A DNA stretch of 64,000 nt from Nothopassalora personata. Taxonomy: Eukaryota; Ascomycota; Dothideomycetes; Mycosphaerellales; Mycosphaerellaceae. Made by a program: the position numbers and the translations under genes. This document shows positions 59,220 through 64,000 of this stretch, piece by piece. The notes beneath the pieces are model-generated. The model did no database searches. It was not told the DNA's origin and saw nothing but the letters and a program-made list of their open reading frames with translations. Where the stretch lies: assembly GCA_033816765.1 (NCBI GenBank), contig CM066287.1, positions 4,774,001-4,838,000 of the forward strand. Direction: 5' to 3'. How positions within the stretch are numbered: the stretch's first letter is position 1; the number at the start of each line of letters is the position of its first letter.

Positions 59220-59425
59220 TGTTACGGAATAATTCCTATAGACCCTAGAATTATAACAACGAGACGAGTACGTAACTTATCCTACCTAAGCGCTTAGACT
59301 TAGGGCGATTAGACTGCTTATGTGTTGCGGAATGATTCCTATAGACCCTAGAATTACGATAACGAGACGAGCGCGTAACTTATCCTACCTAAGCGCTTAG
59401 ACTTAGGGCAATTAGACTGCTTATG
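59220..59425 (+). repeat. 103-bp tandem duplication at the element's left edge
   Basis: Unit 1 at 59220-59322 (starting tgttacggaat) and unit 2 at 59323-59425 (starting tgttgcggaat), equal in length and differing at a handful of positions, all of them C/T or G/A transitions. A partial third copy of the unit end (tagactgcttatg) is at 59437-59449. Could be LTR or subterminal repeat. Confidence 0.8.
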
Positions 59426-59889
59426 CTTAGACTAATTAGACTGCTTATGCTTAGACTAATTAGACTAATTACCGAGATCTACGAATCTCCTTTGTATTTA
59501 GGAACGCTAAGAATCCCTTATAGTTTTAATGCGTTTAACTTACTGTTTAATATTACTATTTAGAATATACTATAACCTAACCTCTACCTTATAGCTACTT
59601 AGTCTCTACAAGACAAGATAGCTACTACTTTATTACTCTCCCTTAACTTCCTATCGGCCCGAGAATAAACCCGATTAAGCTTATCTTCTTAACTTATAAT
59701 ATTATTAGGTTATACTAAACCTAATAGCTTTAAACGCCCTCTACGATAGGAGACTAATAGAGTAAACGGGGAACACCCGCCCCTAGTAAAGCAAGTAGAG
59801 CCCGACGACCTTAGACCGTAAACGATGCTATTAATGCCTTAGCTACTTATATAGGTAACGACACCCTTAAGGTTAGTAAGCTAGAATAC

Positions 59890-60700
59890 TACTAGAGCGA
59901 CCGAGACAAGTTTAAGACTTAGGTCTCTTAGATAGATATATACTTCTTATTTAACTCTATACCTAAGAACCTTAAGCCTGTCTTTACTACTACCTTCTTA
60001 AGAGGACGAGTATAGTATTAGGTTAAACTATTTCTTAGGAAATACCTAGACAGTAACGGAGAAGACAATACCGATAGAATCTTTAGGTTATATAACTATC
60101 TTAAGTATGCTATAAAGAGCGTCTTTAGTGTCTCTAACGAGATTGCTACTACCGTTCGTATTATTTAGTATTTAACTTAGGAGATATCTACTGCCAAATA
60201 TACTACTAAATTCTAGGAATACGCGTAACTTACCGATTAGGATAACGAAGTACTTTAAGTTATATACCGAAGAGGACTAAAGGAGTATATTAAGAACGAG
60301 TTAATAAGGGACGGTCGGAAGATCGATAGCTTAGGCGACCTCGTTAGAGTTACGATTAATCTTAATAATAAGCTCTACGAGAGAGCTATAGAACGACGAT
60401 ACGACTCTAAGGTATCTAGAAAGGCTAGATATATACTAGGCTACGACAACTATAATAGAGGCTTCTACGATAACTATAACAATAAGCCTAGGGACAAACC
60501 GTACTACGGACTATAGCTAATAGAACTCGACGTTACCGAGAAAGGTCATAAGATTAGGAATAGTAACGGGAATAGAGTATCCCAGAGTTCGAAAGAAATA
60601 CGAACTTACTATAGATATAGTAAACCTAGCTACCTAGTAAGGGACTACCGCGGTAAGAATATAGTACGCCGCGAACAGTTTAACATAATGTAACCCCGAA
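59890..60700 (+). pseudogene. Gag-like region of the gypsy element
   Basis: A frame with several TAG/TAA stops encodes a helical capsid-like stretch followed, at about 60604-60660, by a CCHC-like knuckle in which the Cys codons have become Tyr (TGY to TAY), as RIP on the opposite strand would do. A basic region precedes it. Confidence 0.7.
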
Positions 60701-61799
60701 CTAGTAAATCTAAGAGCAGCGTTAGATCTCGAGGAGATACCGACTATACTCGGAGAGTAGGGGAGAGAGCTAGTAATAGAAGCACGACGCCTCTCCTAGA
60801 CCCCTTAAAAGGACGAGAAAAATACTATAGGTAGCAAATAGTAGACATTCTATTTAATACAAAGAACTAACTATAATAGTTTAATATAATAGCACGAAGA
60901 GTCGACTACGAGATCGAATCCGAATCTCGAAATAGTTATAGAAGCCTTTATTAGCGATTCTATTACTAAGACTCGTATTAAGTTTACTACGCTACGAAAT
61001 TAGGCGTAGGGTATTAGCCTTAGTAACTAAGAGGAACCCTAGGAGCTACGTATAGGCAAAGCGCTACGCTCCGAGAAGTAGACATCAACGAATCCTACTT
61101 TAACGATAATAGAAGCGATAAAGAAAACTAAGACCTAGGATAGAACGGATCGTAGTTACCGGAACTATAGGAAGAAAGTTAAGAAACTACCGGGCTAGAT
61201 ACTATCGAGGAAGATTAGGATCCGGAAGAATTAAGCGAAGAAGATTCCTCTAAAGGAGAAGAGAGCGATACTAACGATAATAATAAACAACTAACCTTTA
61301 CGATTAATGCACCTAAGAAATTATATAACATAATCGTATACCTATAAAGAAGGCACGAAGAATTCCTCCCTAAGATAGGCGAACGAAGAATACTACACTC
61401 TATTAAGTTCGATAAGACACTCGACACCCTACGAGGTATAGCCTAGGGATACCTACTTATAGAAACAACCGAGAATTTAGTAACTGCTATTATAGAACGA
61501 CTACCGATAGGGAGCCAAATAATAGGAACCGGATACCTTATACCGTTAGGAACATTTATATCGAATAAATTGCGTAACGTAGTATAACACGCACGCGTAC
61601 TCTACTTAGAAACGTAGAAGATCTAGAAACGTTACCGAATATAGGTACGGATATAGAAAGACTCGCGCTAGGTTTAAGCGGAGGCCTCGAGATACGAAGC
61701 ACAACGTTCTATATACGAATAGGGAAAAGGATTAACTCCCTAGGAATAAGCGACTAAAGGGAGTTATATAATATAGAAAAGGCTTAAGCATTACTAACG

Positions 61800-64000
61800 A
61801 CAATAGTGTTTCGAACTAAGATTATTGTTAACGGGCATAAGATAGATACTATAATAGATTCTAGAGTAAGCGGGAACTTTACCTCCGAATTATTTATTAT
61901 AAGATATAGGATCGCTACCTATAAGAAGAAATAGGGTTACGAGTTAATCGCGGTAGACGGATTATTATTACCTAGCGTAGAATAGGAGACGACACTATTA
62001 CTACTAGCTATCTAATAGTACTACGAGACTATTACCTTAGATATTACTAATATAGCTAGTTATAACATAGTATTAGGTATGCCTTAGTTAAGAAAGCATA
62101 ATCTAGTTATCAACTAGAGAAAGGGAGTACTTACATTTAGGGAATACGATTACGTTATCGACATTTAGCCTACGTATTAATAGCGGACAATAGTAGATAA
62201 GGTAAGGAAATAGCTTAATATATTCGAGCTTACGCCGAATAGAAGAAATTAAGAACTACCTTTAACCGGGATAGACACTAGCGTAGGGCCACCGGGTTAT
62301 AAAGTTACTAGAAGTAATAGAGGTAATGTACTATCGAAGAATACTAACATCTTAGAGTTAAGTATTCCTAAGGAGTATCGTAAGTAGTCGCGACTCTTTA
62401 AAGAGGAAAGAGGTAAGGATACCTTACCTAAGTACTAACTATAGGATTATAAGATAAACATTTAGCTAGGGAAAGAGCCTCTATAGGGACACCTATATTA
62501 AATGTCTAAGAAAGAGCTATAGACCCTACGAGAATAGCTAAAGGAGAAGCTAGCTAAAGAATAGATAAGAAGATCTATCTTAAGTGTAGGAACTCTATAT
62601 ATATTCGTTCTAAAAGCAAACGGGAAGTTACGACTCGTACAAGACTATAGAAAGTTAAACGAGATTACGATTAAGAACCGATACCCGCTACCTAACATTG
62701 AAGAAGCATAAGATAGATTAACCGGATCGGACTAGTACACGAAGATTAACCTACGCAATGCCTTCTATACTATACGAATAGTAGAAGGAGAAGAATAGAA
62801 AACCGCTTTTAGGATAAGATACGGACTTTACGAATTCTTAGTTATACTAATAGGATTAACTAACGCAGCCGAATCCTATTAGGACCTTATTAACGAAACA
62901 CTTAGAGACCTACTCGATATATACGTTATCGCTTACATAGACGATATATTAGTCTATACGAAAGGATCCCTTTAGAATTATATAAAGCGAGTCTAGGACG
63001 TATTTAAACGGCTTACGCGAGTAGGCTTTAAGACGGCACCCGAGAAATGCGAATTCTATAAGAAAGAAGTTAAGTTCTTAGGCTTTATTATTAGTACTAT
63101 AGGAATATCTATCGACCCTATAAAGACACAATCAATTAGAGAATAGCTAGAGCCTAAAACAGTTAAGGAAGTACAATCATTCCTTAGACTAACTAACTAT
63201 AACCGGAAATTCATTAAGGATTATTTAAAGACAGCAGTACTAATAACGATACTTATAAGAAAAGACGCTAGCTAGAAATAGGGAAGAGAATAAGCCGATA
63301 CGTTTAAGCAACTTAAGCAACAATGCGTATTAGCCCCTACGCTTCGACTGTTCGATAGTAGTAAGGAAGTCTATATCGAGACCGATGCGTCTAATATAGC
63401 AATAGGCGCGTGTCTAATATAGATACACGATAGGTAGAGATACCTAGTAGCCTATTACTCCCGGAAAATAACTATAGCGGAATAGAACTACGACATCTAT
63501 AATAAAGAGCTTCTAGCTATTGTTACTACTATATAAAATTAGAGAGTATATATCGAGAGCCTACCGAAGTTAACGATTCTTTCTAACTATAAGAATCTTA
63601 CGTACTCTACGACGATAAAGGAACGTACCCGAAGGCAAGCCCGCTATTTAGAGCTACTAGAATAGTATAAGTTCGAGATTAAATATACTCTAGGACGAGA
63701 GAATAGCCGCGCCGACGCGCTAAGCCGAAGAAGCGACTATATAGAAGGAAAAGAACTAGTGCAACACAAAATACTAAAGACGAAACCCGACGGAAGTCTT
63801 AGTACTAACACGAGAGAATTTAATAATATCGTACGGATATTAGGCGATAAGGACGAACAATTCCCTATATCGTAAGGAAAATACTAAGTACTAAAGGATC
63901 GAGAAGAGGAATATATACGACAATATTACGACGGACCAACTTATAGATACCCTAGAACTTTAAAGACAATAGACCTAATATAACGTAGCTTCTTATTCCT
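61800..64000 (+). pseudogene. Pol region (protease, RT, RNase H, integrase start)
   Basis: Protease-like block with an altered D-S/T-G loop at about 61811-61880. RT block at about 62630-63010, with the YxDD active-site motif (YIDD) at 62934-62945. RNase H block starting at TDAS near 63381, followed by the ADALSRR motif at about 63711-63735 that ends RNase H in gypsy elements. From 63925 the HHCC-type zinc domain of integrase begins, with His codons turned to Tyr, and the window ends there. Multiple TAG stops throughout. Confidence 0.85.

Larger units (their letters stand above)
59426..64000 (+). mobile_element. RIP-inactivated Ty3/gypsy LTR retrotransposon, truncated by window end
   Basis: Gag-like, protease-like, reverse transcriptase, RNase H and integrase-start blocks follow each other on the plus strand in gypsy order. 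The whole stretch is nearly free of CA and TG dinucleotides while CG remains common, the mark of RIP acting on CpA. In-frame stops are overwhelmingly TAG, at positions where the family has Trp or Gln. No frame is intact, so the element is dead. The left boundary is uncertain (the tandem repeat may be its LTR), and the right end lies beyond the window. Confidence 0.9.

Overview
The window is nuclear DNA of a filamentous ascomycete (Pezizomycotina), most likely a Dothideomycete. The evidence is many short introns (about 48-105 nt) with GTRNGT donors, compact genes on both strands, and single-copy fungal genes (BET protein, SGF29, dynactin p25, V-ATPase subunit c, class III alcohol dehydrogenase). 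The last 5 kb is a retroelement erased by repeat-induced point mutation (RIP). I infer the class from style and gene content and cannot name a species.

Layout. 0.8-17.6 kb: housekeeping genes: BET double-bromodomain protein, Utp12-domain ribosome-biogenesis protein, two unrecognised fungal proteins, an SLC25 mitochondrial carrier divergent from a GT8 glycosyltransferase, an ARF6-type GTPase, and mannose-6-phosphate isomerase divergent from SGF29. 18-23.4 kb: two unrecognised low-complexity/coiled-coil loci whose reading frames carry isolated in-frame stops, partly explained by short introns of 3n length. 24-27 kb: S-(hydroxymethyl)glutathione dehydrogenase and V-ATPase subunit c with two microexons. 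27.5-30.2 kb: a broken Argonaute-like gene on the minus strand. 30.6-35.6 kb: OYE-type flavin oxidoreductase, free methionine-R-sulfoxide reductase, dienelactone hydrolase and a small F-box/2EXR-like protein. 36.5-39 kb: HCS1/IGHMBP2-type helicase. 40.8-56.4 kb: a coiled-coil protein, 6-phosphofructo-2-kinase/fructose-2,6-bisphosphatase, a DUF4267 membrane protein, a mitochondrial-type unknown with a TGA-CTA stop context and a long in-frame extension, a HAD hydrolase, a MetE-like protein, a PI-PLC X-domain protein and dynactin p25. 56.4-59 kb: gene-poor. 59-64 kb: RIP-mutated Ty3/gypsy element, cut by the window end inside the integrase.

No secondary-metabolite cluster, CRISPR array, rRNA or convincing tRNA was seen. 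The genes share no pathway; it is an ordinary euchromatic segment next to a RIP-inactivated repeat block. The observations most worth checking are the Argonaute relic, the in-frame stop contexts (49917, 20006, 22513, 50784), two GC-AG introns and the microexons. Exon coordinates were read by eye from splice consensus and family conservation; no search or alignment was run.
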